From Enterobacter cancerogenus (GTDB taxonomy: Bacteria > Pseudomonadota > Gammaproteobacteria > Enterobacterales > Enterobacteriaceae), in the NCBI GenBank assembly GCA_000773965.1, contig JRUP01000031.1:1-64000 (forward strand): a stretch of 64,000 nucleotides of DNA, in the 5' to 3' direction. A program made the position numbers and the translations under genes. Shown here one piece after another: positions 38,736-48,438 of this stretch. Position 1 is the first letter of the stretch. Each line of letters starts with the position of its first letter. The notes beneath the pieces are model-generated. The model was not told the DNA's origin. It saw nothing but the letters and a program-made list of their open reading frames with translations, and did no database searches.

Positions 38736-39488
38736 TTAGAACAGGTCGATATCGGCCACTGAAGGGTAAATCCAGTCAGGGCGGAAAGGCATCGCATCAA
38801 TGTCACTCAGCGTCGAAACCCCGGAGAGCACCAGAATGGTTTCCAGGCCCGCCTGGAATCCTGCCAGAATATCGGTGCGCAGGTTATCGCCGACAATCAC
38901 CGTCTCTTCCGAGTGGGCATGCATCTTATTTAGCGCAGCACGCATGATATACGGGCTCGGCTTACCGACGTAAAACGGTTTGCGACCGGAGATGGTTTCG
39001 ATACCGGCGCAGAGTGCACCGCAGGCTGGCACAAAACCGCGTGCGTGGGTATCCGGGTTGGTGGCGATAAAGCGTGCGCCATTAGCCACAAAGAAAGCCG
39101 CTTTGTGCATCATTTCCCAGTTAAAGGAGCGCGTCTCCCCAACAATCACAAAATCGGGATTCACATCGGTGATGGTAAATCCGGCTTTATACAGTTCGTG
39201 AATCAGCGCGCCTTCGCCAATCACGTAGGCTTTTTTGCCTTCCTGACGACGCAGGAAATCGGCTGTCGCCATCGCCGAGGTATAGAACACTGAATCCGGT
39301 ACCTCGACACCCGCATTGGCAAAACGGTTTGCCAGATCCTGAGCGGTTTGCGACGGATAGTTGGTCAGCACCACCAGCGGCATCTCTTTTTCAAGGATGC
39401 GCTGCAGAAACTCATTCGCGCCTTTCACGGCGGTATTGTCGTGCATCAACACGCCGTCGATGTCACAGATTACGCTTTTGATGGTCAT
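38736..39488 (-). CDS. nagD: UMP phosphatase NagD
   Basis: A 250-residue HAD-superfamily phosphatase with a NagD-type C2 cap; it dephosphorylates UMP and other nucleotides. Catalytic DxDG is Asp9-x-Asp11 (CDIDGVLMHD); motif II LTNYPSQT, motif IV GDNLRTDI. The start matching E. coli (MTIKSVICDIDG) was chosen over an upstream in-frame ATG at 39527 that would add 13 residues reaching the nagC end. Last gene of nagBACD. Also named umpH. Confidence 0.95.
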   Translation of the reverse strand: MTIKSVICDIDGVLMHDNTAVKGANEFLQRILEKEMPLVVLTNYPSQTAQDLANRFANAGVEVPDSVFYTSAMATADFLRRQEGKKAYVIGEGALIHELYKAGFTITDVNPDFVIVGETRSFNWEMMHKAAFFVANGARFIATNPDTHARGFVPACGALCAGIETISGRKPFYVGKPSPYIMRAALNKMHAHSEETVIVGDNLRTDILAGFQAGLETILVLSGVSTLSDIDAMPFRPDWIYPSVADIDLF

Positions 39489-39527
39489 ATTGGCTTCCGG
39501 TCGGGCCCGCCAGACGGCAGGCTTCAA

Positions 39528-40748
39528 TTATTCTTCCAGCAGATGCTGCAGCAAAATACCATTCAGCATCGCACGTTTCGCCAGGGCAAAGGCGCCAATA
39601 GCGGAACGGTGATCCAGTTCGGAACGCACCACCGGCAGGTTTTTGCGAAAGGCATTCAGCGCCTGGGTATTAATGCAGCCTTCAATTGCCGGGAACAGCA
39701 CTTTGTCTGCGTCGGTGATTTCCCCCGCCAATACCACCTTTTGTGGATTGAACAGGTTAATGGCAATCGCAATCGCTTTCCCGAGGTAGCGTCCCACGTA
39801 TTCGATCACTTCGCAGGCCAGCGCATCGCCCTGGTTGGCGGCACGGCAAATTTGCGGCATCAGGCAGTTATCCAGCGTCAGCGTGCTGGGATAGCCCTGG
39901 TTGAGCAAATGGCGCACGCGATTTTCAATCGCGCCATTGGCGGCAATCGTTTCCAGACAGCCAAAGTTGCCGCAGTGGCAGCGCTCACCCAATGGATCGA
40001 CCTGGATGTGGCCAATTTCGCCCACGTTGCCGTTGCTGCCGAGGAAAATATGGCCGTTAGCGATGATGCCCGCGCCGGTACCGCGATGTAAACGCACCAG
40101 AATGGAGTCTGCACAGTCACGACTTGCACCGAAATAGTGCTCCGCCAGCGCCAGACTGCGGATATCGTGACCGACAAAACTGGTGACGTTAAAGCGTTTC
40201 TGCAAGCTGGATACCAGCGGCCAGTGGCTGACAGCTATGTGCGGCATATAGCGAATAATGCCGTTAATCGGGTCCACCAGGCCTGGCAGAATCACCGCGA
40301 TCGCGATTAATTCATGAATCTTGCGTTGATGCGCCGCCATAAATGCCGTGATGGCATTAAACAGCGCATTCTCCAGCGTTTCCTGGGTGCGCTCAGGCAG
40401 CGGATAATCTTCCTGCGCCAGCGATTTACCGCTCAGATCAAACAGCGTCAGCGTGGCATCATTGCGCCCTAAGCGAACGCCGATGGTATGAAAGTGGCGG
40501 GTTTCGGTAATGATGGAAATAGCACGGCGACCACCGGTAGAGGCTTGTTGCTCTACCTCTTTGATCAGGCCGCGCTCAATAAGCTGGCGGGTAATTTTCG
40601 TGACGCTGGCGGGCGCAAGCTGGCTGAGATCGGCGATCTGTATGCGCGATATCGGCCCTTGTTGATCAATTAGCCGATAAACGGCTGCACTATTGAGTTG
40701 TTTGACAAGATCGACATTTCCTATTTGAGTCTGGCCGCCAGTGGTCAT
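39528..40748 (-). CDS. nagC: N-acetylglucosamine repressor NagC
   Basis: A 406-residue ROK-family repressor. The N-terminal winged HTH (about 15-80: ISRIQIADLSQLAPASVTKITR) binds operators; the ROK domain binds the inducer GlcNAc-6-phosphate and has the zinc motif CHCGNFGCLE. It controls nagB/nagE and related genes; candidate operators are seen between nagB and nagE here. It lies between nagA and nagD as in E. coli. Confidence 0.96.
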   Translation of the reverse strand: MTTGGQTQIGNVDLVKQLNSAAVYRLIDQQGPISRIQIADLSQLAPASVTKITRQLIERGLIKEVEQQASTGGRRAISIITETRHFHTIGVRLGRNDATLTLFDLSGKSLAQEDYPLPERTQETLENALFNAITAFMAAHQRKIHELIAIAVILPGLVDPINGIIRYMPHIAVSHWPLVSSLQKRFNVTSFVGHDIRSLALAEHYFGASRDCADSILVRLHRGTGAGIIANGHIFLGSNGNVGEIGHIQVDPLGERCHCGNFGCLETIAANGAIENRVRHLLNQGYPSTLTLDNCLMPQICRAANQGDALACEVIEYVGRYLGKAIAIAINLFNPQKVVLAGEITDADKVLFPAIEGCINTQALNAFRKNLPVVRSELDHRSAIGAFALAKRAMLNGILLQHLLEE

Positions 40749-40755
40749 TCAGTAC

Positions 40756-41904
40756 TTACTCGCTGAGGACGTCGTCTCCATTGACTAACGTCTTAGTGAT
40801 TTGATAATCGCGGGTAAAGACAGTGAGGTTAGCGACTTTTCCTGCTGTCACTGAACCCAGCTGTTTTTCCACACCCATTGCCTGGGCCGGGTAGAGCGTT
40901 GCCATGCGCAAAGCTTCATCCAGCGCGATACCGCAATGTTCGACGCTGTTCTGCACCGCTTCAATCATGGTCAGCGCAGAACCGCTCAGGGTACCGTTTT
41001 CGTCAACGCAAAGGCCGTCGCGATAGTATATTGTTTTGCCTGCAAAAATGAATTTATCAATTGACGCGCCAGCGGGTGCGGTCGCATCCGTTACCAACAC
41101 CAGCTTGTCACCTTTGATGCGCTTTGCATTACGCACGTTAGCGTAGTGGACATGTAAACCATCCGCAATGATGCCGCAGTATACATCAGGTGAATCAAAC
41201 AGCGCACCGATCAGACCAGGTTCACGCCCTGCAAAGGTTGGCATGGCATTATAAAGGTGAGTGGCAAAAGAGACACCGGCACTGAAGCCCGCTTTGGCTT
41301 CTTCGTAAGTGGCGTTTGAATGGCCCGCAGAGACAATAATGCCGGCATTGCGCAGCTTGCCAATCACCTCGGCCCCGGCATTTTCTGGCGCCAGCGTCAC
41401 TTTGGTGATCACGTCTGCGTTGGCGCAAAGAAAATCGACCATCTCCGCATCGGGCAGACGAATCAAATCTGGATTATGGGTACCCTTTTTGGCTTTGTTC
41501 AGCCATGGACCTTCCAGGTGCAGACCTAACGCCTGATTAGGGTGTTTGGCCAGATAGGCGCGCATGGTTTCGACGGCACGCTTCATCAAAGCATTGGTGC
41601 TGGTGATCAGCGTTGGCAGATAGCTGGTGCAGCCTGATTTTTCGTTGGCACGCTGCATGATTTCCAGCGTTTCCACGCTCAGTGCGTCGATATCATCGTT
41701 GAACTGCACGCCGCCGCAGCCGTTTAACTGTAAATCAATAAATCCGGGAGCGATAAACGCACCAGCCACATCCTGCTGTGCAATCGTTGCGTCAAGCGCC
41801 TCTCGTGGGCACACTCGCTCAATCAGGCCATCCGCAATCACCACTGCATGATTGTCCAGAATTTCATGACCGGTAAAAATCCGGCCGTTCACTAATGCGT
41901 ACAT
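40756..41904 (-). CDS. nagA: N-acetylglucosamine-6-phosphate deacetylase
   Basis: A 382-residue amidohydrolase (E. coli length) that removes acetate from GlcNAc-6-P, which also destroys the NagC inducer. Metal/active-site elements: [27 protein letters not shown], and the catalytic aspartate in [11 protein letters not shown]. Between nagB and nagC; a stable hairpin lies in the gap to nagB. Confidence 0.96.
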   Translation of the reverse strand: MYALVNGRIFTGHEILDNHAVVIADGLIERVCPREALDATIAQQDVAGAFIAPGFIDLQLNGCGGVQFNDDIDALSVETLEIMQRANEKSGCTSYLPTLITSTNALMKRAVETMRAYLAKHPNQALGLHLEGPWLNKAKKGTHNPDLIRLPDAEMVDFLCANADVITKVTLAPENAGAEVIGKLRNAGIIVSAGHSNATYEEAKAGFSAGVSFATHLYNAMPTFAGREPGLIGALFDSPDVYCGIIADGLHVHYANVRNAKRIKGDKLVLVTDATAPAGASIDKFIFAGKTIYYRDGLCVDENGTLSGSALTMIEAVQNSVEHCGIALDEALRMATLYPAQAMGVEKQLGSVTAGKVANLTVFTRDYQITKTLVNGDDVLSE

Positions 41905-41925
41905 CGTTTTTCTCTCCCGGCTAAG

Positions 41926-41947
41926 CCTGCCGCCTTAAGGCAGCAGG
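41926..41947 (-). promoter_or_regulatory. Hairpin in the nagB-nagA intergenic gap
   Basis: A 9-bp near-perfect stem (CCTGCTGCC/GGCGGCAGG on the minus strand, one T-G pair) with a TTAA loop, 18 bases after the nagB stop and ahead of the nagA ribosome site. No T-tract: it probably protects the nagB message end or tunes nagA translation. Confidence 0.55.
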
Positions 41948-41964
41948 TTTTTCACAACGTGTTT

Positions 41965-42765
41965 TCACACACCCTTCATATTTTCCGCTTCCATTTCGCG
42001 GAAATATTTCACGGTTTTCACTTTCAGTTCCATGGTGGCCGGTTCGTCACACACCACCACAGATTTCGCATGCAGCTGCAGGCAGCTGATGGTCCACATA
42101 TGATTAACGTTACCTTCTACGGCAGCCTGCAACGCCTGCGCTTTCAGATGGCCCGTCACCAGAATCATCACTTCTTCAGCATCCAGTAACGTGCCCACAC
42201 CTACGGTCAGGGCGTATTTTGGCACCTGATCCACATCACCATTAAAGAAGCGCGAGTTAGCGATACGGGTATCGTGCGTCAGGGTTTTAATGCGGGTGCG
42301 GGAAGAGAGTGAAGAAGCCGGCTCATTAAAGGCAATGTGTCCGTCGTTGCCCACGCCGCCCATAAACAGATTAATTTTACCGTAAGAGCGAATCTTCTCT
42401 TCGTACTGGCGACATTCTGCGTCAATATCTGGCGCATTGCCATTCAGAAGATTGATATTTTCTGGTTGGATATCAACGTGATCGAAAAAGTTGCGGTACA
42501 TGAAGCTGTGGTAGCTTTCCGGATGCTCTTTTGGCAGGCCCACGTATTCGTCCATATTGAACGTCACCACATGCTTGAAACTTACCTGGCCCGCTTTGTG
42601 CATATCAATCAGGTGCTTGTAAGCTTCCAGTGGCGTACCACCGGTTGGCAAGCCCAGCACGAAGGGACGTTCTGCGCTAGGCTTAAACGCATTAATGCGG
42701 TTAACAATGTGGCGTGCAGCCCATTTACCCACCTGGGTCGGTGTGGCCAAAGGGATCAGTCTCAT
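41965..42765 (-). CDS. nagB: Glucosamine-6-phosphate deaminase
   Basis: A 266-residue hexameric isomerase-deaminase (E. coli length) that turns GlcN-6-P into fructose-6-P and ammonia. Active-site residues Asp72 (FNMDEYVGL), Asp141, His143 and Glu148 ([13 protein letters not shown]) are conserved. First gene of nagBACD, diverging from nagE with NagC and CRP sites between them. Confidence 0.97.
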   Translation of the reverse strand: MRLIPLATPTQVGKWAARHIVNRINAFKPSAERPFVLGLPTGGTPLEAYKHLIDMHKAGQVSFKHVVTFNMDEYVGLPKEHPESYHSFMYRNFFDHVDIQPENINLLNGNAPDIDAECRQYEEKIRSYGKINLFMGGVGNDGHIAFNEPASSLSSRTRIKTLTHDTRIANSRFFNGDVDQVPKYALTVGVGTLLDAEEVMILVTGHLKAQALQAAVEGNVNHMWTISCLQLHAKSVVVCDEPATMELKVKTVKYFREMEAENMKGV

Positions 42766-42875
42766 GTCTTCACCTCAATTAAGATTAGGAAAATGTTGTC
42801 GCCGATGCTGGTTTAGGTTGCTGCCATTAAGCGTAATCGGTTTAAGCGCAACCAGCAGGGAAAAGTGCGACCTGA

Positions 42876-42894
42876 TATTTTTCATCATAAAATA
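42876..42894. promoter_or_regulatory. Candidate NagC operator near nagB
   Basis: A 19-base dyad with arms TATTTT and AAAATA 7 bases apart, about 110 bases upstream of nagB. It fits the AT-arm layout of NagC boxes but lacks the CG-containing core, so it is tentative. Confidence 0.4.
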
Positions 42895-42939
42895 AGTTTG
42901 TGGTGGTGGCTAGCATTTCGCAGTGATAAACGTCCATTA

Positions 42940-42957
42940 TGGTGATTAAAGTCACAG
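42940..42957. promoter_or_regulatory. Candidate CRP site in the nagB-nagE control region
   Basis: GGTGA-N6-TCACA, differing from the TGTGA-N6-TCACA consensus at one half-site base. A CRP site between nagE and nagB is known in E. coli, where CRP and NagC act together on a repression loop. Confidence 0.7.
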
Positions 42958-42967
42958 TTACTGTGGT

Positions 42968-42992
42968 TTTAATTTGCGAGGCGAATTAATTT
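42968..42992. promoter_or_regulatory. Candidate NagC operator near nagE
   Basis: TTAATT and AATTAA arms flank a TGCGAGGCG core, giving the AT-arm plus CG-core pattern of a NagC box. It is about 110 bases upstream of the nagE start. Paired with the second site near nagB it would allow the looping known for this regulator. Confidence 0.6.
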
Positions 42993-43102
42993 ATCTTTAC
43001 ACTGCGCCTCGTGGTGAAAGATGTCATCAAGGTACCGAGCGTAGGGATAATAAAATCAACCCGCGCTACGGCAAAACGCCAGTCTCATAGGGGGAGAAAA
43101 AG

Positions 43103-45124
43103 GTGAGTATTTTAGGATATCTGCAAAAGGTCGGCCGCGCGCTTATGGTGCCGGTAGCGACACTGCCGGCAGCGGCAATCTTGATGGGGGTAGGGTATTG
43201 GATTGATCCAGATAGCTGGGGTGCAGGCAATGCGCTGGCAGCACTGTTGATCAAGTCTGGTTCCGCCATTATCGAAAACATGTCTGTGCTGTTTGCCATT
43301 GGTGTGGCTTACGGTATGTCCAAAGATAAAGATGGTGCGGCCGCGTTAACCGGCTTCGTGGGCTTCCTGGTGGTGACGACACTCTGTTCACCTGCCGCAG
43401 TAGCGATGATTCAGAAAATCCCGGTCGATCAGGTGCCTGCTGCCTTCGGCAAGATTAATAACCAGTTCGTGGGTATTCTGGTCGGTATTCTCTCCGCTGA
43501 AGTGTACAACCGCTTTAGCCATGTTGAGCTGCCCAAAGCGCTGTCGTTCTTCAGTGGTCGACGTTTGGTGCCGATTCTCGTCTCCTTCCTGATGATCGTC
43601 GTGGCGTTCATCCTGATGTACATCTGGCCAATCATCTTCGGCGGCCTGGTGAACTTCGGTGAGCACATTCAGAAAATGGGCTCGGTGGGCGCAGGCGTGT
43701 ATGCCTTCTTTAACCGCTTGCTGATTCCGGTCGGTCTGCATCACGCACTGAACTCCGTATTCTGGTTTGATGTGGCTGGCATTAACGATATTCCTAAGTT
43801 CCTCGGCGGTGCGCAATCTATCGCGAATGGCACGGGTATCCCGGGTATTACCGGTCGCTATCAGGCGGGCTTCTTCCCGATCATGATGTTTGGCTTGCCG
43901 GGTGCAGCATTGGCTATCTTCCACTGCGCACGTCCAGAAAACCGCGCGAAAGTCGGCGGTATCATGCTGGCGGCGGCCTTCGCGGCCTTCTTCACCGGTA
44001 TCACTGAACCGCTGGAATTCTCCTTCATGTTCGTGGCACCGGTGTTGTATGTGATCCATGCCGTATTGACCGGTATCTCGGTATTTATTGCTGCGAGCAT
44101 GCACTGGATTGCAGGCTTCGGCTTCAGTGCCGGTTTGGTGGATATGGTGCTGTCAACGCGTAACCCGCTGGCGGTGAATTGGTGGATGCTGATTCCACAA
44201 GGTCTGGTGTTCTTCGCCATCTACTATGTGGTATTCCGTTTCACTATTCAGAAATTCAACCTGATGACCCCGGGCCGCGAATTGTCTGCGGGTGATGAAA
44301 CTGATGGTTATGACGTTAACGTCGACCATAGTGGTAATGGTGAAAGCCAGACCGAATCACTGGCACGTCGTTACATTGCCGCCATCGGCGGTTCAGACAA
44401 CCTGACCAACATCGATGCCTGCATTACTCGTCTGCGTCTGAACGTCAAAGACTCAGCCCAGGTGAATGAAGGCGTGGCGAAACGTTTGGGTGCGTCTGGT
44501 GTGATTCGTTTGAACAAGCAGAGCGTACAGGTGATTGTCGGCACTCAGGCTGAAAGCATCGCCTCCGCAATGAAAACGGTATTGAGCAAAGGCCCGGTTG
44601 CTGCGGCTTCCGCCGCTGCGCCGGTCGCGACTAAACCCCAGGCCGTGCTGAACACTGAAAAAGCGGTGATTGCTACGCTGGTGGCACCAGTGACCGGTGA
44701 GATTGTCGCGCTCGACGCGGTGCCGGATGAGGCGTTCGCCAGCAAAGCGGTGGGCGATGGTCTGGCAATCAAGCCAACCGACAAAACGGTGGTGGCTCCG
44801 ATCGCCGGTACCGTGGTGAAAATCTTCAACACCAACCATGCGTTCTGTCTGGAAGCCGCTAACGGCGTTGAGATCGTGGTGCACATGGGCCTGGACACCG
44901 TGGCGCTGGAAGGAAAAGGCTTCACACGTCTGGTGGAAGAGGGGGCAACCGTCACTGCCGGTCAGCCGATTCTGGAGATGGATCTGGACTTCCTCAACGC
45001 CAACGCGCGCTCAATGATTAGCCCGGTGGTGGTCAGCAACAGCGATGATTTCGCCGGACTGAATCTGCTGGCCAGCGGTTCGGTGGTTGCAGGTGTCACA
45101 CCATTGTATGAAGTGAAAAACTAA
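43103..45124 (+). CDS. nagE: N-acetylglucosamine PTS permease EIICBA
   Basis: A 673-residue phosphotransferase enzyme II fused as IIC (about 1-390, GITEPLEF loop at 299-306), IIB (phospho-Cys440 in NIDACITRLRL) and IIA (phospho-His594 in EIVVHMGLD). It imports GlcNAc as GlcNAc-6-P. The N-terminal 150 residues of IIC differ strongly from E. coli NagE while IIB and IIA are close, so it belongs to a different IIC subtype. Start codon GTG, preceded by GGGGAG. Followed by a strong terminator. Confidence 0.93.
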   Translation: MSILGYLQKVGRALMVPVATLPAAAILMGVGYWIDPDSWGAGNALAALLIKSGSAIIENMSVLFAIGVAYGMSKDKDGAAALTGFVGFLVVTTLCSPAAVAMIQKIPVDQVPAAFGKINNQFVGILVGILSAEVYNRFSHVELPKALSFFSGRRLVPILVSFLMIVVAFILMYIWPIIFGGLVNFGEHIQKMGSVGAGVYAFFNRLLIPVGLHHALNSVFWFDVAGINDIPKFLGGAQSIANGTGIPGITGRYQAGFFPIMMFGLPGAALAIFHCARPENRAKVGGIMLAAAFAAFFTGITEPLEFSFMFVAPVLYVIHAVLTGISVFIAASMHWIAGFGFSAGLVDMVLSTRNPLAVNWWMLIPQGLVFFAIYYVVFRFTIQKFNLMTPGRELSAGDETDGYDVNVDHSGNGESQTESLARRYIAAIGGSDNLTNIDACITRLRLNVKDSAQVNEGVAKRLGASGVIRLNKQSVQVIVGTQAESIASAMKTVLSKGPVAAASAAAPVATKPQAVLNTEKAVIATLVAPVTGEIVALDAVPDEAFASKAVGDGLAIKPTDKTVVAPIAGTVVKIFNTNHAFCLEAANGVEIVVHMGLDTVALEGKGFTRLVEEGATVTAGQPILEMDLDFLNANARSMISPVVVSNSDDFAGLNLLASGSVVAGVTPLYEVKN

Positions 45125-45143
45125 GTCCTTGTGATTTAGCCAG

Positions 45144-45171
45144 AAGGCAGGAAGCAATTCCTGCCTTTTTT
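45144..45171 (+). terminator. nagE terminator
   Basis: GGCAGGAA-GCAA-TTCCTGCC followed by TTTTTT, 20 bases after the nagE stop. Confidence 0.93.
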
Positions 45172-45275
45172 GTTTTAAAACGACCAACAAACGGTTGTTT
45201 CCCTCCTGCGCTTTGTGGATCATACTCCGTTACTTCGTGGTACAAATCACCCGCTATTGTTTTGAGGATTTTGAG

Positions 45276-46943
45276 ATGAGTGAGGCTGAAGCCCGCCCAA
45301 CGAACTTTATTCGTCAGATCATCGACGAAGACTTGGCGAGCGGTAAGCACAGCAGTGTGCATACCCGTTTCCCGCCTGAGCCCAATGGTTATCTGCATAT
45401 TGGCCATGCGAAATCTATCTGCCTGAACTTTGGTATCGCCCAAGATTATCAAGGACAGTGCAACCTGCGTTTTGACGATACTAACCCGGTGAAAGAAGAC
45501 CTGGAGTTCGTTGAATCCATCAAGCGTGACGTGCAATGGCTGGGCTTTGAGTGGAGCGGCAACATTCGTTACTCCTCAGACTATTTCGACCAACTGTTTA
45601 ACTACGCCGTTGAGCTGATCAATAAAGGTCTGGCTTACGTTGATGAGTTGTCGGCAGAAGAGATCCGTGAATATCGCGGCACCCTCACGGCACCTGGCAA
45701 AAACAGCCCGTACCGCGATCGCAGCGTGGAAGAGAACCTCGCGCTGTTCCAGAAAATGCGTGATGGCGGTTTCGAGGAAGGTAAAGCTTGTCTGCGTGCC
45801 AAAATCGACATGGCTTCCAGCTTTATCGTGATGCGCGATCCGGTGCTATACCGCATTAAGTTTGCCGATCATCATCAGACCGGTGATAAGTGGTGCATCT
45901 ACCCGATGTACGACTTTACCCACTGCATTTCGGATGCGATCGAAGGCATTACGCACTCACTGTGTACGCTGGAGTTCCAGGACAACCGTCGTCTGTACGA
46001 TTGGGTGCTGGACAACATCACCATTCCGCAGCATCCGCGCCAGTACGAATTCTCGCGTCTGAATCTGGAATTCGCGGTGATGTCGAAGCGTAAGCTGACG
46101 CAGCTGGTCACCGAGAAAGTGGTGGAAGGCTGGGATGATCCGCGCATGCTGACCGTTTCAGGCCTGCGCCGTCGTGGTTACAGCGCAGCTTCAATTCGTG
46201 AGTTCTGCCGCCGCATCGGCGTGACTAAACAGGACAACATCGTTGAGATGGCGTCGCTGGAATCCTGTATTCGTGACGATCTCAATGAGAACGCACCACG
46301 CGCGATGGCAGTACTTGACCCGTTGAAAGTGGTGATCGAAAACCTGCCCGCCGGCCACGAAGAAACGCTGACCATGCCTAATCATCCAAACAAGCCGGAG
46401 ATGGGCACGCGTGAAGTGTCGTTCAGCCGTGAAGTGTGGATCGATCGCGCTGACTTCCGTGAAGAAGCCAACAAACAGTACAAACGTTTGGTTCTGGGCA
46501 AAGAAGTGCGTCTGCGCAATGCTTATGTGATTCGTGCTGAGCGTGTGGCGAAAGACGAAGAGGGTAACATTACCTGCATCTATGCCACTTGTGATGTTGA
46601 CACCCTGAGCAAGGATCCGGCGGATGGTCGCAAAGTGAAAGGTGTGATCCACTGGGTTTCCGCCATTCATGGACTGCCAGCTGAGTTCCGTCTTTACGAC
46701 CGTCTGTTCAGCGTGCCAAACCCAGCGGCGGCTGAGGATTTCCTCACCACCATTAACCCGAACTCGCTGGAGATCAAACAGGGCTTCGTGGAGTCTGGTT
46801 TGCGTGAAGCGGCCACTACCGCAGCTTATCAGTTTGAACGTGAAGGTTATTTCTGTGCCGATAGCGTCTACTCACAGCCGGGTAAATTGGTGTTTAACCG
46901 CACGGTTGGACTGCGCGATACTTTCGCGAAGATTGGCGAGTAA
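45276..46943 (+). CDS. glnS: Glutaminyl-tRNA synthetase
   Basis: A 555-residue class I synthetase. HIGH motif in [21 protein letters not shown]-like motif VMSKRKL. The ATG at [16 protein letters not shown] matches the E. coli start; the frame can be read 27 codons further upstream, but that extension is not family-supported. Adjacent to nagE as in E. coli. It charges the five glutamine tRNAs of the operon in this same window. Confidence 0.97.
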   Translation: MSEAEARPTNFIRQIIDEDLASGKHSSVHTRFPPEPNGYLHIGHAKSICLNFGIAQDYQGQCNLRFDDTNPVKEDLEFVESIKRDVQWLGFEWSGNIRYSSDYFDQLFNYAVELINKGLAYVDELSAEEIREYRGTLTAPGKNSPYRDRSVEENLALFQKMRDGGFEEGKACLRAKIDMASSFIVMRDPVLYRIKFADHHQTGDKWCIYPMYDFTHCISDAIEGITHSLCTLEFQDNRRLYDWVLDNITIPQHPRQYEFSRLNLEFAVMSKRKLTQLVTEKVVEGWDDPRMLTVSGLRRRGYSAASIREFCRRIGVTKQDNIVEMASLESCIRDDLNENAPRAMAVLDPLKVVIENLPAGHEETLTMPNHPNKPEMGTREVSFSREVWIDRADFREEANKQYKRLVLGKEVRLRNAYVIRAERVAKDEEGNITCIYATCDVDTLSKDPADGRKVKGVIHWVSAIHGLPAEFRLYDRLFSVPNPAAAEDFLTTINPNSLEIKQGFVESGLREAATTAAYQFEREGYFCADSVYSQPGKLVFNRTVGLRDTFAKIGE

Positions 46944-46974
46944 TATCTTTCGTCGATAGCACAATATGATCATG

Positions 46975-46999
46975 AAAGGGCGAGCAATCGCCCTTTTTT
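46975..46999 (+). terminator. glnS terminator
   Basis: AAAGGGCGA-GCAA-TCGCCCTTT with a run of six Ts, 31 bases after the glnS stop. Confidence 0.92.
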
Positions 47000-47177
47000 A
47001 TTGCCTGTAATTCGCCACGGGCAATCAATTATGCTGAAGGCGGCAAGCTGAGCTTGTTGTCTATTTTGCGACAATTCTGACTTTAGCAAAATTAACCCAT
47101 TTGCGAGTGTGAAAAATTGTATTTCAGGTAGGCTATGCGCTCTAAATAGAGCTCTGCGGGTTATCAAAGGAAAAAAA

Positions 47178-47573
47178 ATGACAAGTCTCGCCCTGGAAGC
47201 TAAGCATAGTGTGGTGGTATTACATCAGCTTATTGAACGTGTTTTTAACCAGGTAGAAGGCAGTGATGACAGCATGGAATTGCTTTTGTCACACTTTCAC
47301 CCGGATTTCAAAATGGTGACGCCGTTGGGTAAGCAGCTGGATCTGAATGAGACCGAAGTGCTGTTTCGCAAACTGCACGGTCAGCGGGAAGGGCTGCGCA
47401 TTGCCACCAGTGAGCATGCCATCATTTCTCAACAGAGCCAGGAAGTGACGATTCAGTATCGTGAACTGCAGATGTTGAACGGCACCAATCAAACGCGCAT
47501 CTCTTTGGCTGTGCTGGATTGCAGCACCACCATTCCTCGCTGGCGCTATCTGCACGAAACCTTTATCGCCTGA
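47178..47573 (+). CDS. NTF2-like (DUF4440/SnoaL-type) hypothetical protein
   Basis: A 131-residue soluble protein. The pattern of an N-terminal helix (HSVVVLHQLIERVFNQVEG), LLSHFHPDFKMVTPLGKQLD and later alternating strands (VTIQYRELQMLNG..., RWRYLHETFIA) suggests an NTF2-like cone fold of the DUF4440 kind. No catalytic residues can be assigned. Ribosome site AAAGGA 7 bases before ATG. It replaces the chiP/ybfN genes found between glnS and fur in E. coli. Fold assignment is by pattern only. Confidence 0.6.
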   Translation: MTSLALEAKHSVVVLHQLIERVFNQVEGSDDSMELLLSHFHPDFKMVTPLGKQLDLNETEVLFRKLHGQREGLRIATSEHAIISQQSQEVTIQYRELQMLNGTNQTRISLAVLDCSTTIPRWRYLHETFIA

Positions 47574-47582
47574 TTCAGGCAT

Positions 47583-47613
47583 AAAAAAACCGGTGACCAG
47601 CACCGGTTTTTTT
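47583..47613. terminator. Bidirectional terminator between the NTF2-like gene and fur
   Basis: ACCGGTG/CACCGGT stem flanked by seven As and seven Ts, between convergent stop codons. It serves both genes. Confidence 0.93.
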
Positions 47614-47633
47614 ATACTGCATAGCACACTCAA

Positions 47634-48083
47634 TTACTTATCGTGGAGCGTATCGTCTTCGCGGCAGTCTCCCAACGCACAGTGACCATACAGGTACAGG
47701 CTGTGGTTGCTGAGTTTAATGCCATGGCGAGTGGCAATCTCACGCTGACGCGTTTCGATTGATTCATCGCTGAATTCGATTACTTTGCCACAATCCAGGC
47801 AAATCAAGTGGTCATGGTGATGCTGCTGAGTCAGTTCGAATACGGATTTGCCGCCTTCGAAGTTATGACGGGTGACGATACCCGCGTCATCAAACTGGTT
47901 AAGAACGCGATATACCGTTGCCAGGCCAATCTCTTCGCCCATATCGATCAGGCGCTTATACAAATCTTCCGCACTGACGTGATGGGACTCGGGGCCCGGT
48001 CCCTGAAGCACTTCCAAAATTTTCAATCTTGGCAGAGTGACTTTCAGGCCAGCCTTCTTCAATGCGGAGTTGTTGTCAGTCAT
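47634..48083 (-). CDS. fur: Ferric uptake regulator Fur
   Basis: A 149-residue Fe(II)-dependent repressor. N-terminal winged helix (KVTLPRLKILEVLQ, ATVYRVLNQF) and C-terminal dimer/metal domain with HHHDHLICLDCGKVIEF and GHCALGDC, the last four cysteines forming the structural zinc site. Candidate promoter and Fur box lie about 60-115 bases upstream. Target candidate in this window: the site near 2290. Confidence 0.97.
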   Translation of the reverse strand: MTDNNSALKKAGLKVTLPRLKILEVLQGPGPESHHVSAEDLYKRLIDMGEEIGLATVYRVLNQFDDAGIVTRHNFEGGKSVFELTQQHHHDHLICLDCGKVIEFSDESIETRQREIATRHGIKLSNHSLYLYGHCALGDCREDDTLHDK

Positions 48084-48144
48084 TCGGATATTGTCCTGTT
48101 ACTTTGCATGTCACTTACGGCGCAGGGGCCTTGAATGTTTAGGT

Positions 48145-48163
48145 CACACGTATTCTCATTTGC
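48145..48163 (-). promoter_or_regulatory. Weak candidate Fur box at the fur promoter
   Basis: On the minus strand GCAAATGAGAATACGTGTG matches the Fur consensus at about 11 of 19 positions, placed just after the -10 element. fur is weakly autoregulated in E. coli. Confidence 0.35.
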
Positions 48164-48168
48164 GTCTC

Positions 48169-48197
48169 ATTATAGAACTCAAGCAGTGAAATGAAAA
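48169..48197 (-). promoter_or_regulatory. fur promoter
   Basis: Minus strand TTTTCA, 17-base spacer, TATAAT. The -10 is a perfect consensus hexamer and transcription would start about 75-80 bases before the fur start codon. Confidence 0.65.
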
Positions 48198-48399
48198 CCG
48201 GGGTATCGCGCAAATCAACAAAAGTCGTAAGGATAAACATCGCCTACGTCAGCGCGGAACGGTGTGGTTTGGGTTTCCATTTCACTCAGCCTCAGTCAAC
48301 AATCAGAGGAATAAGCGGATGACCATTGCGGGTATTCTACAGATTTGCGGGGAAAAGTTAAAAAACCGTAGCTATTATTTTTATAGGAAATTCCTTTGT

Positions 48400-48427
48400 C
48401 CCAATGTGAGCTAGCGCTCACATTGGG
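48400..48427. terminator. Perfect 12-bp hairpin after fldA
   Basis: CCCAATGTGAGC / GCTCACATTGGG with a TAGC loop, 11 bases after the fldA stop. No T-tract directly follows on the minus strand (ACAAAGG), so it may work as a 3'-end block or with Rho. Confidence 0.6.
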
Positions 48428-48438
48428 GAGGCGAGGCA

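Larger units (their letters stand above)
48084..48438. other. fur-fldA intergenic region
   Basis: Contains the fur promoter and putative Fur box, a segment of about 150 bases without a recognisable gene, and a long hairpin after fldA. In E. coli a short frame, uof, overlaps the fur start and passes RyhB control to fur; here only a 12-codon frame (GTG at 48113, stop overlapping the fur start) could play that role, and I do not annotate it as a gene. Confidence 0.5.

Noticed and set aside
48084..48123. uof-like leader peptide overlapping fur
   Set aside because: Only a 12-codon GTG frame ends at the fur start; it lacks similarity to E. coli uof and a convincing ribosome site.
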